Assembly (NCBI GenBank): GCA_965261725.1
Contig: CBDHDU010000016.1
Location: 62,001-126,000, forward strand
From: CANDOC01 sp965261725
Lineage (GTDB): Bacteria > Pseudomonadota > Gammaproteobacteria > Pseudomonadales > Endozoicomonadaceae
Direction: 5' to 3'
Length of the DNA: 64,000 nucleotides
The notes beneath the pieces are model-generated. The model was not told the DNA's origin, did not search any database, and saw only the letters and a list, made by a program, of their open reading frames with translations. Below are positions 1-8,485 of the stretch, piece by piece. The number at the start of each line of letters is the position of its first letter. Position 1 is the first letter of the stretch. The translations under genes and the position numbers were made by a program.

Positions 1-1
1 T

Positions 2-454
2 GAGCCGGACAAAACACCCCAAAGCCAGTCCTATATGTGGGTTCAGGTGTCTGAACCGTTGCCGGGTGAACATGTCGTCTTGTTCGATTACGCCCCGACC
101 CGCAGTGGCTCGGTTCCCGTGAAGTTGCTGGAGGGGTTTAAAGGTTACCTGCAAACTGACGGCTACGAAGGTTATGCTGCTGTCGGTCGACAGGAAGGCG
201 TGATCAGCCAGGGTTGCTGGGCACACGCCCGCCGCAAGTTCGATGAAGCGATCAAAGGGCAGAAAAAAGGCAGTAAACCGGGCAAAGCGCACGTGGCACT
301 GTATTATATCCAGAAACTGTACCGCATCGAAAAACGTATAGCCGGCCGCCCGCCAGATGAAATCAAAGCGATCCGGCAACAGGAAAGCTGTCCGATCCTG
401 CAGCAATTACGACAATGGCTGGAGAACGTAGGCCGCTGCGCGGCAACTTTTTGA
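2..454 (+). pseudogene. IS66-family transposase fragment
   Basis: Internal fragment of an IS66-type DDE transposase (TnpC). The reading frame is open to the left edge, with DKTPQSQSYMWVQ upstream of the first ATG at 35, so the gene began outside the window. The visible part has the family-typical stretch around LFDYAPTRSG, the GYLQTDGYEGYAAV block and the CWAHARRKF motif. It stops shortly after LRQWLENV, where family homology appears to break near base 435, and lacks the family's C-terminal part with the last catalytic acidic residue. No intact terminal repeat or partner genes (tnpA, tnpB) are visible. It is a dead remnant next to the zinc-finger gene. The family call is confident; the exact right breakpoint is not. 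Confidence 0.85.
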
Positions 455-492
455 TTGCACTAAACGTCAGGCTCAAACCTATTGTCTGACCT

Positions 493-2052
493 ATGATAAA
501 AGCTCTTTCTCAGGTAGCCCGTCAGCGTCATATGACTTTCTTCTCCATTGAAAGAAACTGGTCAAAAAAGATAAAAAGTGCCTTCCTTTCAAGCTTGATA
601 GCTTTGTTTGCAAGCGCTTTTATTCCTTCATCCGGGGCCGGTGAAAATGAAGCAGACAATAGCTCAGAACCCGGATCATCCCAACCACAAATCAAGAAAA
701 TACGACTCGATGACAATTCGGAGGTTGTAATTGTAAAGGTGACTGATGACTTTCCTGTGTTGCCTGAAATTGATCAATGGCTAAAACAATGTGCATCTTG
801 CATTAAACAAGAACCGCCAGACGACGATGAAAAAGAAACAAACAGTTCGGATACCGAATTCACAGTATCACCTCAAGATCCGCCTTCACCTTCAGTTTTT
901 CAAACGGTTGAATCCGGCGAGAAACCTTTTCAGTGTTCCCTGTGCCAAAAGTATTACAAAACAGCTGCATCATTAGCTAGCCATATAAGCGCCTCCCACA
1001 GCGGGGAACCGGAGGTTGTAATTGTAAAGGTGACTGATGACTTTCCTGTGTTGCCTGAAATTGATCAATGGCTAAAACAATGTGCATCTTGCATTAAACA
1101 AGAACCGCCAGACGACGATGAAAAAGAAACAAACAGTTCGGATACCGAATTCACAGTATCACCTCAAGATCCGCCTTCACCTTCAGTTTTTCAAACGGTT
1201 GAATCCGGCGAGAAACCTTTTCAGTGTTCCCTGTGCCAAAAGTATTACAAAACAGCTGCATCATTAGCTAGCCATATAAGCGCCTCCCACAGCGGGGAAC
1301 CGGAGGTTGTAATTGTAAAGGTGACTGATGACTTTCCTGTGTTGCCTGAAATTGATCAATGGCTAAAACAATGTGCATCTTGCATTAAACAAGAACCGCC
1401 AGACGACGATGAAAAAGAAACAAACAGTTCGGATACCGAATTCACAGTATCACCTCAAGATCCGCCTTCACCTTCAGTTTTTCAAACGGTTGAATCCGGC
1501 GAGAAACCTTTTCAGTGTTCCCTGTGCCAAAAGTATTACAAAACAGCTGCATCATTAGCTAGCCATATAAGGGCCTCCCACAGCGGGGAACGCACCTGTA
1601 CCCAGTGTCAGCCCCCGGTGACCCTCAAAAGTGCTCAGGCGCTGGCCGATCACAACCGAAGTCACCACAGCGGGGAACGCACCTGTACCCAGTGTCAGCC
1701 CCCGGTGACCCTCAACAGTGCGAAGGCGCTGGCCACTCACAACCAAAGTCACCACAGCGGGGAACGCACCTGTACCCGGTGTCAGCCCCCGGTGACCCTC
1801 AACAGTGCGAAGGCGCTGGCCACTCACAACCAAAGTCACCACAGCGGGGAACGCACCTGTACCCGGTGTCAGCCCCCGGTGACCCTCAAAAGTGCTCAGG
1901 CGCTGGCCACTCACAACAAAAGTCACCACAGCGGGGAACGCACCTGTACCCAGTGTCAGCCCCCGGTGACCCTCAACAGTGCGAAGGCGCTGGACAATCA
2001 CAAATTCAGAAAACACCGTAAACGCAAAAGACTGGCAGAGGAGGACGACTGA
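493..2052 (+). CDS. Secreted repeat-built C2H2 zinc-finger protein
   Basis: 519 codons from ATG 493. A second ATG at 532 puts a hydrophobic Sec-type signal (about FLSSLIALFASAFIPSSGAG) closer to the N-terminus and is the likelier start. An acidic linker is followed by three identical or near-identical 97-residue repeats from residue 77, each ending in a classical C-X2-C-X12-H-X4-H finger after an SGEKPFQC linker. Five 29-residue repeats (C-X2-C-X14-H-X3-H, linker SGERTC) follow, making eight fingers. The C-terminus is basic (KFRKHRKRKRL), like a nuclear localisation signal. Tandem C2H2 fingers with TGEKP-type linkers are a eukaryotic transcription-factor architecture and rare in bacteria. Secretion into a host and action on host DNA are inferred. 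It lies between an IS66 fragment and an IS91 pseudogene, which suggests a transferred or shuffled origin. Confidence 0.8.
   Translation: MIKALSQVARQRHMTFFSIERNWSKKIKSAFLSSLIALFASAFIPSSGAGENEADNSSEPGSSQPQIKKIRLDDNSEVVIVKVTDDFPVLPEIDQWLKQCASCIKQEPPDDDEKETNSSDTEFTVSPQDPPSPSVFQTVESGEKPFQCSLCQKYYKTAASLASHISASHSGEPEVVIVKVTDDFPVLPEIDQWLKQCASCIKQEPPDDDEKETNSSDTEFTVSPQDPPSPSVFQTVESGEKPFQCSLCQKYYKTAASLASHISASHSGEPEVVIVKVTDDFPVLPEIDQWLKQCASCIKQEPPDDDEKETNSSDTEFTVSPQDPPSPSVFQTVESGEKPFQCSLCQKYYKTAASLASHIRASHSGERTCTQCQPPVTLKSAQALADHNRSHHSGERTCTQCQPPVTLNSAKALATHNQSHHSGERTCTRCQPPVTLNSAKALATHNQSHHSGERTCTRCQPPVTLKSAQALATHNKSHHSGERTCTQCQPPVTLNSAKALDNHKFRKHRKRKRLAEEDD
721..1593 (+). repeat. Three tandem 291-bp coding repeats
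   Basis: Units start at 721, 1012 and 1303. The first two look identical base for base. The third differs only near its end, where AGC becomes AGG in the finger helix and the last codons change. Each unit encodes 97 residues: a conserved block starting VVIVKVTDDFPVLP, an acidic stretch and one C2H2 finger. Near-perfect identity including third codon positions means the array expanded recently or is kept uniform by recombination. Confidence 0.95.
1588..2019 (+). repeat. Five tandem 87-bp zinc-finger repeats
   Basis: Units start at 1588, 1675, 1762, 1849 and 1936, each with the motif GERTCTxCQPPVTL. Two subtypes alternate: LKSAQALA and LNSAKALA. They differ mostly at a few helix positions, which in DNA-binding C2H2 fingers are the specificity positions. 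The last unit is modified (DNHKFRKHRKR) and runs into the basic tail. Confidence 0.93.
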
Positions 2053-2127
2053 AAAACAACCTCAGGATGCCATCCCCTTCACCGGCTGCATTCGTTATCA
2101 TCCGTGCGACTGTATTGATGAGGCCGT

Positions 2128-3339
2128 ATGACCAGCCGACCGCCGTCCAAACTAAAACAATTACTGCTACGCGATCAGTTATGGTGGCGTTATTACCAGC
2201 GCAACGCCGATACGATACGCCCTGCTGTGGTTGATGCGATCAGCAAAGTACTGGCCTGAGGGCGGGTGATCATGGGGTATGCCAGCTTTGTATGCAGCAA
2301 CCATGAATGCTCTCACACCAAAAAGATCTGCTTTGGCTGTAAAGCCCGGTTGTGTAATACCTGCGGCAAAAAACTGACCGATCAGTGGATTGCTGACCAG
2401 AAAGCGCTGTTGCCGGATACTGAGTAGCAACACATCACCTTTACGATGCCTGATGCACTCTGGGAGCTGTTCAGAATCAACCGCACCTTACTGGGTAAAC
2501 TGAGCCCACTGGCGGCAAAAAGCCTGCAGGCCTTTGCCGGGAAAAAAGGCGTGACACCTGGCATTTTCACGGCACTGCATACCTTTGGCCGAAAGCTGAA
2601 CTGGAATGTTCATATTCACCTCTCTGTGACCCGTGGCGGATTATACGACGGAAACCAGCAATGGAAGTCAGTCTACTTCACCAAAAACGCCATCATGCCC
2701 GCGTGGCGTTACGGCGTGATCAACCTGCTCAGGGAAGCGTTTAAACGTGGCGAGCTGGATCTGCCTTCCGAGCTGAAAGACAGCTGTCATGACCTTTCCG
2801 GCTTCAATGATTTCCTCGATGAGCAATAATACCAAAAGGACTGGATCGTCCATTTTGCCAAAGCCACCAAAAGCCCCCACCGCACCATCAGCTACCTGGG
2901 GCGCTATATCAAACGACCACCGCTGGCCATGTCGCGCCTGAAACACTATGGCGGTGATACCGTTGTGTATGAGTATCTGGATCACCGCACCAAAACCCGC
3001 CGCCATGAAACCTGTGAAGGGGAAGAATTTATAGAACGACTGACACAGCATATTCCCGACAAAGGTTTCCGAATGATCCGGTATTATGGTTTTCTGGCCT
3101 GCCGGGGAAGGGCTACATTGCTGCCCACCGTCTACAACCTGCTCAATCAGCCCGAACGAAACGCCCTGAAAATAACCTTTCCGGCGTTACTGAAACAAAC
3201 CTTTGGGCTCGACCCGCTGCAATGCATCCTCTGTCAGGCTCAAATGATCTTCACCGGCATTACCCGGGGGAAGCCGCAGTACGAGCTGTACAAATACCAT
3301 CAACAGCTTGCGCTTGCGCTTGCGAAACCGATTACATAG
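2128..3339 (+). pseudogene. IS91-family transposase pseudogene
   Basis: One continuous reading frame from ATG 2128 encodes an IS91-type (Y1, rolling-circle) transposase of about 403 codons, but it is broken by TGA at 2257, TAG at 2425 and TAA at 2827. Family marks are the N-terminal zinc-binding cluster (CSNHECSHTKKICFGCKARLCNTCG), the HIHLSVTRGGL block (HUH-like) and the ISYLGRYIKRPPLA stretch, followed by a C-terminal domain with CILCQAQM. No frameshift is needed, only the three stops. As written the element cannot make a full transposase. Its right end abuts the truncated hydrolase gene. Confidence 0.88.
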
Positions 3340-3534
3340 TTCACGCCCTCAATCCGTCTGAAATCAGGATTTCAGGGTGAGATCGGGCAAATCAATAGGA
3401 TTTAGGTGGTATCAGACAGATAAGCACAACATTCAGTGTCAGGTAATAGGGTGCTGAGAGGGTGGAAAACCAAAGGTTACAGGAATGACTGGAATAATGA
3501 TTTTTTGAAATTCCTATGCGTAAATTCCTATGCG
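3340..3534. other. IS91 right flank to hydrolase 3' end, non-coding
   Basis: No supported gene. This stretch should hold the terminal end of the IS91 element, but IS91 elements lack long inverted repeats and I could not place the exact end. A short direct repeat (CCTATGCGT, twice, around 3513-3535) lies at the boundary. Confidence 0.4.
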
Positions 3535-4476
3535 TCAAGTATATTTATAGAACGCGCGATTATCCTGAGTCCCCATATCCGGATCTTCATAAACCCAGCC
3601 ATGTCCCCATTCCGTGGTCTGTCTTACCATGCGCTGTGAGCTTCTGGCATTAATACCAGAACCATCAAACTGTCCGGCATAAACCTGCTGGAAAACTTCC
3701 TGTTCTTCATCCAGCGTACCGAACATGACTTCGAACTGGTAACCGAGCCACTTCAGGGCAAACTGAGTCGATGAGCTGGGTTCCAGCGGCTCCATACCGT
3801 AAACAAAGGCTGCCGTATTTCCCCAGAGGAAATCGGGTACGAAGTTGGGCACCTTTGTCCACGGAATAGCTTCACCGGGGAAGTTGCCGTAATAGCGGCC
3901 TTCCTTGGGAATCGGGAATACGGTTGTATTCAGTACCACCAGCGATTTTACCCGCTCCGGCTGCTGGATCAGGGTGCCGATGCCAATTGCTCCACCCCAG
4001 TCGTGTACAACCAGTGTAACATTCTGCAGATCAAGATAGTTAACCAGCTGAATCAGGTTATTTGAGTGATGCATATCAACCATTTCAAAACCGGCCTGTT
4101 CAGAAAGACCAAAACCGATATGATCCATAGCAACTACCCGGCTAGTGCCTTTTTGTCGCTTAACCAGTTCTTTAACCGCTTTGCGATAGGTATAGGATGT
4201 TTCCGGATTACCATGGATGAATAAAATAGTGGCGTCCGGCCCCCCTGCCCCAAATACCTTGTCATAGAAGAACAGTTTTTTGCCTTTGTCCGCCCCTTCA
4301 GGAATGACAAACCAGGCTTCGGAGCCTTCCGGATAATAATCAGCAGGATACTCCGTTAATACAGTATTGCCCGGTGTCGTTGAAATGATGGCTGCGCTGG
4401 CATCCGGCGCAGACTCAGCCGCTGGTGCAATTCCTGCGGCTACTAATAAACATGCCGCTATTGTTTTTCTGATCAT
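3535..4476 (-). CDS. Exported alpha/beta hydrolase, haloalkane-dehalogenase-like, C-terminally truncated
   Basis: 313 residues with a Sec signal (MIRKTIAACLLVAAGIAPAA). It has the alpha/beta-hydrolase oxyanion motif HGNP (about residues 88-91) and an Asp nucleophile at residue 159 in VVHDWGGAIG, as in haloalkane dehalogenases and epoxide hydrolases. A periplasmic hydrolase is inferred and the substrate is unknown. Only about 154 residues follow the nucleophile. In related enzymes the catalytic His lies further downstream and no convincing one is seen here, so the C-terminus was probably cut. The 3' end lies about 200 bp from the IS91 pseudogene, which probably caused the truncation. A 13-base direct repeat (AATTCCTATGCGT) sits at the 3' end. 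Probably non-functional. Confidence 0.75.
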   Translation of the reverse strand: MIRKTIAACLLVAAGIAPAAESAPDASAAIISTTPGNTVLTEYPADYYPEGSEAWFVIPEGADKGKKLFFYDKVFGAGGPDATILFIHGNPETSYTYRKAVKELVKRQKGTSRVVAMDHIGFGLSEQAGFEMVDMHHSNNLIQLVNYLDLQNVTLVVHDWGGAIGIGTLIQQPERVKSLVVLNTTVFPIPKEGRYYGNFPGEAIPWTKVPNFVPDFLWGNTAAFVYGMEPLEPSSSTQFALKWLGYQFEVMFGTLDEEQEVFQQVYAGQFDGSGINARSSQRMVRQTTEWGHGWVYEDPDMGTQDNRAFYKYT

Positions 4477-4628
4477 TGATTACCTGCCTGTAATGACTTT
4501 TTCCTGTATTAGCCCAGTTTGCAGGTCAATACCACGATCTTATTATGTGCAGGCAGGTACCCGCTCTTAATGCTTAAGTCGGCAAGAAAATTGATATTTT
4601 CGGACAAAAACAATGTCCGGATTAATAA

Positions 4629-5204
4629 TCAGAGTGGTTGGCGTTCAGGGGTAGCATCGCCAAATGCCGGAATATGAGTGCAGTTATCATAAATACGGCC
4701 AATATGCGGATAAGGTGACATCGCGACTTTCAATCGTCGCGCCATGGAAACCAGTGGAATCAGCAATACATCAGCCATTGTCAGCGATTCCCCGAAACAA
4801 TAGGTGCCAGTGAAAGCCTGATGCGCCAGCGTATATTCCAGTGCCTCCAATCCCCGCATCAACCTTAAATGCAGCTCTTCATCGGTAAAACGTTCAGTTT
4901 CCAGACCCAGCGGGTCTGACAGCATCGGCTGAACATCACAGGCAATACAGTGCGAGAAGGAGCGTACCCGCGCTTTTAACTCCGGGTTATCAGGCAATAA
5001 TCTGGGCTTTGGTTCGATTTCTTCCAGATACTCAATAATCGCCAGTGACTGACGCAGCGTCTGATCATCACTGATCTGCAATACCGGCACTGTGGCGCTT
5101 TGCTTATCGTCTACAGAGACAAGTTCATAATCAAGCTGCTTGAGATTCAAAACAATCCGAACCCGATGGCACTCGGGTGAGAGGCTGGTACTGTATAGCT
5201 TCAT
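4629..5204 (-). CDS. Glutathione S-transferase, zeta/maleylacetoacetate-isomerase-like
   Basis: 191 residues. The N-terminal thioredoxin-like domain carries the zeta-GST pattern LYSTSLSPECHRVRIVLNLK and the VPVLQ cis-Pro turn, then the glutathione-contact motif QSLAIIEYLEE. The alpha-helical C-terminal domain contains ADVLLIPLV. The signature resembles maleylacetoacetate isomerase (tyrosine degradation), but the protein is some 20 residues shorter than usual and has SPEC where SSCS is typical. No fumarylacetoacetase or homogentisate gene is adjacent, so a general GST role is equally possible. Cytosolic. Confidence 0.75.
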   Translation of the reverse strand: MKLYSTSLSPECHRVRIVLNLKQLDYELVSVDDKQSATVPVLQISDDQTLRQSLAIIEYLEEIEPKPRLLPDNPELKARVRSFSHCIACDVQPMLSDPLGLETERFTDEELHLRLMRGLEALEYTLAHQAFTGTYCFGESLTMADVLLIPLVSMARRLKVAMSPYPHIGRIYDNCTHIPAFGDATPERQPL

Positions 5205-5504
5205 AATTATGACCGTTGCGAATCACTGCCCAGACGAATTATCTGCATGCCAAGAGTAGGCACAGATAACCGTGCCGACAACCGAATATATGGTGTTGAC
5301 TCCACATCAAAATCAATTTTCAGCCTGTCACTTAGACGATCATGAGCAGATATCTAACAGGAACAAACAACTCCAAAAAAACAGTTTCAAAACTGGGATA
5401 AACGTGTAGAATTAAAAGGTATAAGTGACGCTATCCTTTCATATACATCCTGCCGCTTGTACACCCTCTTATATTTCGTTTTGACTTAATTCAGAGCAGA
5501 TTCA
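5205..5504. promoter_or_regulatory. Divergent intergenic region, GST / guaC
   Basis: About 300 bp between two divergently transcribed genes, AT-rich towards guaC. It should hold the promoters of both. I see no guanine- or purine-type riboswitch and no clear operator palindrome. Confidence 0.4.
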
Positions 5505-6542
5505 ATGCGCATAGAATCAGACCTCAAGCTGGGCTTTAAAGACGTTTTGTTCCGCCCCAAGCGTTCCACTTTAAAGAGCCGCTCCCAGGTCAGCCTTGAT
5601 CGCACTTTCCACTTCTATCACAGCAAGAGTGAATGGACTGGTGTTCCTGTTATCGCTGCCAACATGGACACCGTTGGTACTTTTGAAATGGCGGACGCAC
5701 TGGCCAAGCATGGTATGCTGACAGCTATTCACAAGCATTACACGCTGGAACAGTGGAACAGCTTTATTGCTGGTGCCGACAATAACATTCATGAACATGT
5801 GATGGTCAGCTCCGGCACTTCCGATGCCGATTTCCAGAAAATCAAAACCATTATTGAACACAACCCAATGCTGCGCTTTATCTGCATTGATGTCGCCAAT
5901 GGTTACTCTGAACACTTTGGCAACTATGTCAGCCGTGTTCGTGAAGCATTCCCAGACAAAGTTATCATTGCCGGTAACGTAGTGACTGGTGAAATGGTTG
6001 AAGAACTGATTCTGTGCGGTGCTGACGTAATCAAAGTTGGCATTGGCCCCGGTTCTGTCTGCACTACCCGTGTTAAGACTGGCGTGGGCTACCCACAGCT
6101 GTCTGCCATTATTGAGTGTGCTGATGCAGCTCACGGCCTCGGCGGTCAGATTATCGGTGACGGTGGCTGCGCCGTAGCCGGTGATGTTGCCAAAGCCTTT
6201 GGTGGCGGTTCGGACTTCGTCATGCTCGGCGGCATGCTGGCAGGTCACGATGAATCCGGCGGTGAACTGGTTGAAGAAGACGGCAAACAGTTCCGCCTGT
6301 TCTACGGCATGAGCAGTGCAACAGCGATGGAAAAACATGCTGGAGGTGTTGCTAACTACCGTGCATCTGAAGGGAAAACCGTGCGCGTTCCTTACCGTGG
6401 TTCAGTTGATGAAACCGTGAAAGATATTCTCGGCGGCGTTCGTTCTACCTGTACCTATGTAGGTGCTGATCGCCTGAAAGAACTGACCAAGCGCACAACC
6501 TTTATTCGTGTGCAGGAGCAGGAAAACCGGATTTTCTCCTGA
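5505..6542 (+). CDS. guaC: GMP reductase
   Basis: 345 residues, close to the 347 of E. coli GuaC. Converts GMP to IMP with NADPH and release of ammonia (purine salvage), in the cytosol. The N-terminus MRIESDLKLGFKDVLFRPKR matches the family. The catalytic loop IGPGSVCTTR places the nucleophilic Cys at residue 186, the E. coli position, and the phosphate-binding GDGGC and MLGGMLAGHDE segments follow. There is no CBS insertion, which separates it from IMP dehydrogenase. It is a single-gene unit followed by a rho-independent terminator. Confidence 0.97.
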   Translation: MRIESDLKLGFKDVLFRPKRSTLKSRSQVSLDRTFHFYHSKSEWTGVPVIAANMDTVGTFEMADALAKHGMLTAIHKHYTLEQWNSFIAGADNNIHEHVMVSSGTSDADFQKIKTIIEHNPMLRFICIDVANGYSEHFGNYVSRVREAFPDKVIIAGNVVTGEMVEELILCGADVIKVGIGPGSVCTTRVKTGVGYPQLSAIIECADAAHGLGGQIIGDGGCAVAGDVAKAFGGGSDFVMLGGMLAGHDESGGELVEEDGKQFRLFYGMSSATAMEKHAGGVANYRASEGKTVRVPYRGSVDETVKDILGGVRSTCTYVGADRLKELTKRTTFIRVQEQENRIFS

Positions 6543-6557
6543 TATCCTTCGCTGCTA

Positions 6558-6588
6558 CTAAAAAAGGCGCTTTATAGCGCCTTTTTTA
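6558..6588 (+). terminator. Rho-independent terminator after guaC
   Basis: AAAAAGGCGCT-TTAT-AGCGCCTTTTTT: a G/C stem flanked by A and T runs, 16 bases after the guaC stop. The A/T symmetry lets it also serve the convergent pflA transcript. Confidence 0.9.
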
Positions 6589-6611
6589 TATCTGCCGGTG
6601 AGCAAACAAGC

Positions 6612-7340
6612 TTAGTAAGTTACCTTTAAGCCGCGCTCACGAATCACATTGGCAATTTCTTCCAGCAAGTCCTTGGAAGGCGGCTTAACTTCTTCCAGCT
6701 CATAAGTGTCATTCAGAACATCCCACTTATGCTTGCCCAGACGATGATAAGGTAGCAGTTCAACCTTCTCGATATTCTTCATCGGAGCCAGGAAGTCAGC
6801 CATGCGTTCAGCATAAGCCGGATCGGTTGTGTAACCATCAACAACCACATGACGAATCCAGACAGGTTTGCCGATTTCACTCAGGTAGCGGGCAAAATTC
6901 AGTGTTGGTTCATTGGGTACCAAGGTCAGCTTGCGATGCATATCCGGATCGATCTGCTTGATATCGAGCAGAATTAGATCTGCCGCATCAACTGCATCAC
7001 GCACTGCCGGGGTAGTGCGTTTTACAAAACCGCCGGTATCAATACAGGTATGGAAACCTTCTTTTTTACAGCGGTTCAGAATTTCGGCAACAAACTCAGC
7101 CTGTAGCAGCGGCTCACCACCGGAAACTGTAACCCCGCCTTTTTTCAGGAAATGCTTAACACCCTGAATTCGCTGCAGGATGTCATCCATCTCCGTTGAA
7201 GGCTCGTCCTTCATCGACCAGCTGTCACGGTTGTGGCAGTAACGGCAGCGCATCAGGCAACCCTGCATAAACACAACGTAACGAATACCAGGGCCGTCAA
7301 CGGCGCTGAAAGAATCTTCGGAATGAATCCGTCCCAGCAT
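6612..7340 (-). CDS. pflA: Pyruvate formate-lyase activating enzyme
   Basis: 242 residues (E. coli PflA 246). A radical-SAM enzyme that installs the glycyl radical on pyruvate formate-lyase under anaerobic conditions. The [4Fe-4S] motif C-X3-C-X2-C is C28, C32 and C35 (CLMRCRYC), then GGVTVSGGEPLLQ (SAM-binding GGE) and LLDIKQIDP. No pflB lies beside it here, although pflA normally sits next to pflB; the partner must be elsewhere or lie beyond an old rearrangement. A 16-bp palindrome lies about 110 bp upstream. Confidence 0.93.
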   Translation of the reverse strand: MLGRIHSEDSFSAVDGPGIRYVVFMQGCLMRCRYCHNRDSWSMKDEPSTEMDDILQRIQGVKHFLKKGGVTVSGGEPLLQAEFVAEILNRCKKEGFHTCIDTGGFVKRTTPAVRDAVDAADLILLDIKQIDPDMHRKLTLVPNEPTLNFARYLSEIGKPVWIRHVVVDGYTTDPAYAERMADFLAPMKNIEKVELLPYHRLGKHKWDVLNDTYELEEVKPPSKDLLEEIANVIRERGLKVTY

Positions 7341-7958
7341 CAGGCCTTCCTCTCCTGTTGAAAATCTCGTCTGTCATTTCCGGTTGAACGCCGGAAAAGC
7401 GGGAAGGATACAGGTTGATAGTCGAAATGTGAGGCAGGGTTTATACGGTATAATCGTAACATTACGATAACATCATAGACCCACAGAGTATCTTCACAGC
7501 CAGAGGATAGTTCATAAATCTGACTTGATATGAATTACATCCATATGAATTCTTTCATTAACAATGATCAGATATCTGCCTCAGGATTAATGACATTTCA
7601 AGGCACTATTCTGTTTATAAAATTAGGCATTTTGCTCTGTATTTTACTCTCGGTATCACAAAACATTATGCATTAAGAAAAATACAAACAGCGCTTTTAT
7701 TACTATCGAGTATTTAGTGAAAGCCCTGAAACTGTTTACTCTAAGATGCTATTCAACATTTCAAACAACTAGCAACCTTTCTGATAAGTAAACGTAGTTA
7801 ACGCCCTTATTGTTGTACGGCTATACAGGCGGGCACCGCACTCCTCCCGATACGCTAGGTAGAGCTACCTATGTATGCCGGTAAGGTGATTGTCTAGCAT
7901 ATCAAGCAATAACGATATCAAGATATTTACAGGAAGATAATTGTCCCCGGAGGACATA
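7341..7958. other. AT-rich 0.6-kb intergenic region
   Basis: No supported ORF. It contains the palindrome at 7453-7468 and a long AT-rich stretch (about 7500-7780). A Shine-Dalgarno GGAGG at 7949-7953 sets the start of the next gene. No tRNA fold was recognised. Confidence 0.4.
7453..7468. promoter_or_regulatory. 16-bp perfect palindrome, candidate operator
   Basis: ATCGTAACATTACGAT: two perfect 7-bp arms around CA, in the divergent spacer between pflA (minus) and the small basic-protein gene (plus). A TATAAT hexamer overlaps its left end (7449-7454, plus strand). The size and symmetry suit a dimeric repressor site. It does not match the FNR consensus (TTGAT-N4-ATCAA). Confidence 0.45.
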
Positions 7959-8390
7959 ATGAGCACAACCGAGAGCAAATATATTTATAAGACTGTGTAC
8001 GAAGAATTTACTGGCCTGAAGCCACCCGAATCTAAAAACGCCAAGCCCAAACGCCGCCGGGGATACGGTCACCCTTACCGTATGCGTCTTAACATGCAGG
8101 ATGAAACCCAGCCTGTTGAAGCAAATGATGCCCTCCCTGTTGAAATTCACCAACACCAACCGGAACATAACACATTTAATGATACCAATTATTTAACCAA
8201 TAAATTCAAAAAAGAATTTAGAGAGAGTCATAAAAAAGATTTTCGTCGTCAGCCAAGAAATGATTTTGCAGCCCACCCTGTAGAATTTGCGATTGCGCCG
8301 AAAAAAGAGCCAAAAGAAGGCCCTAAAGTCACCTACAGAAAACGTCGTCATGCCATCGATGACAATGATATCGAAACGTCTGTAGGCTAA
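7959..8390 (+). CDS. Small basic hypothetical protein
   Basis: 143 residues from ATG 7959, chosen because GGAGG at 7949-7953 sits 5 bases upstream; an in-frame TTG at 7941 lacks this spacing. The protein is rich in Lys and Arg (KPKRRRGYGH, FKKEFRESHKKDFRRQ, YRKRRH) with acidic patches, has no signal peptide and no membrane segment, and looks largely disordered. Family not recognised. The charge suggests nucleic-acid or ribosome association, but nothing proves it. It stands alone between divergent and convergent neighbours. Confidence 0.6.
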   Translation: MSTTESKYIYKTVYEEFTGLKPPESKNAKPKRRRGYGHPYRMRLNMQDETQPVEANDALPVEIHQHQPEHNTFNDTNYLTNKFKKEFRESHKKDFRRQPRNDFAAHPVEFAIAPKKEPKEGPKVTYRKRRHAIDDNDIETSVG

Positions 8391-8420
8391 ACCCCACACC
8401 AGGTTGTGCTTCCTCCTGTC

Positions 8421-8443
8421 ATGAGGCGCTGAAAACGCCTCAT
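8421..8443. terminator. Hairpin between convergent genes
   Basis: ATGAGGCG-CTGAAAA-CGCCTCAT, a perfect 8-bp stem between two convergent stop codons (8390 and 8486). There is no good U-tract on either strand, so it is a weak or assisted terminator. Confidence 0.45.
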
Positions 8444-8485
8444 AAAAATGCAAAATATCTTCTTGTATATCCTGAAAGTAAATTA

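Noticed and set aside
1555..2016. 153-codon frame on the minus strand through the 87-bp repeats
   Set aside because: It is the mirror of the zinc-finger repeats; the periodic sequence keeps several frames open. No ribosome site or family.
721..2019. Tandem repeats considered as a CRISPR array
   Set aside because: Units are 291 and 87 bp, in frame, coding, and have no unique spacers; no cas genes are nearby.
3436..3639. 67-codon plus-strand frame after the IS91 gene
   Set aside because: It overlaps the hydrolase 3' end on the other strand and has no family or ribosome site.
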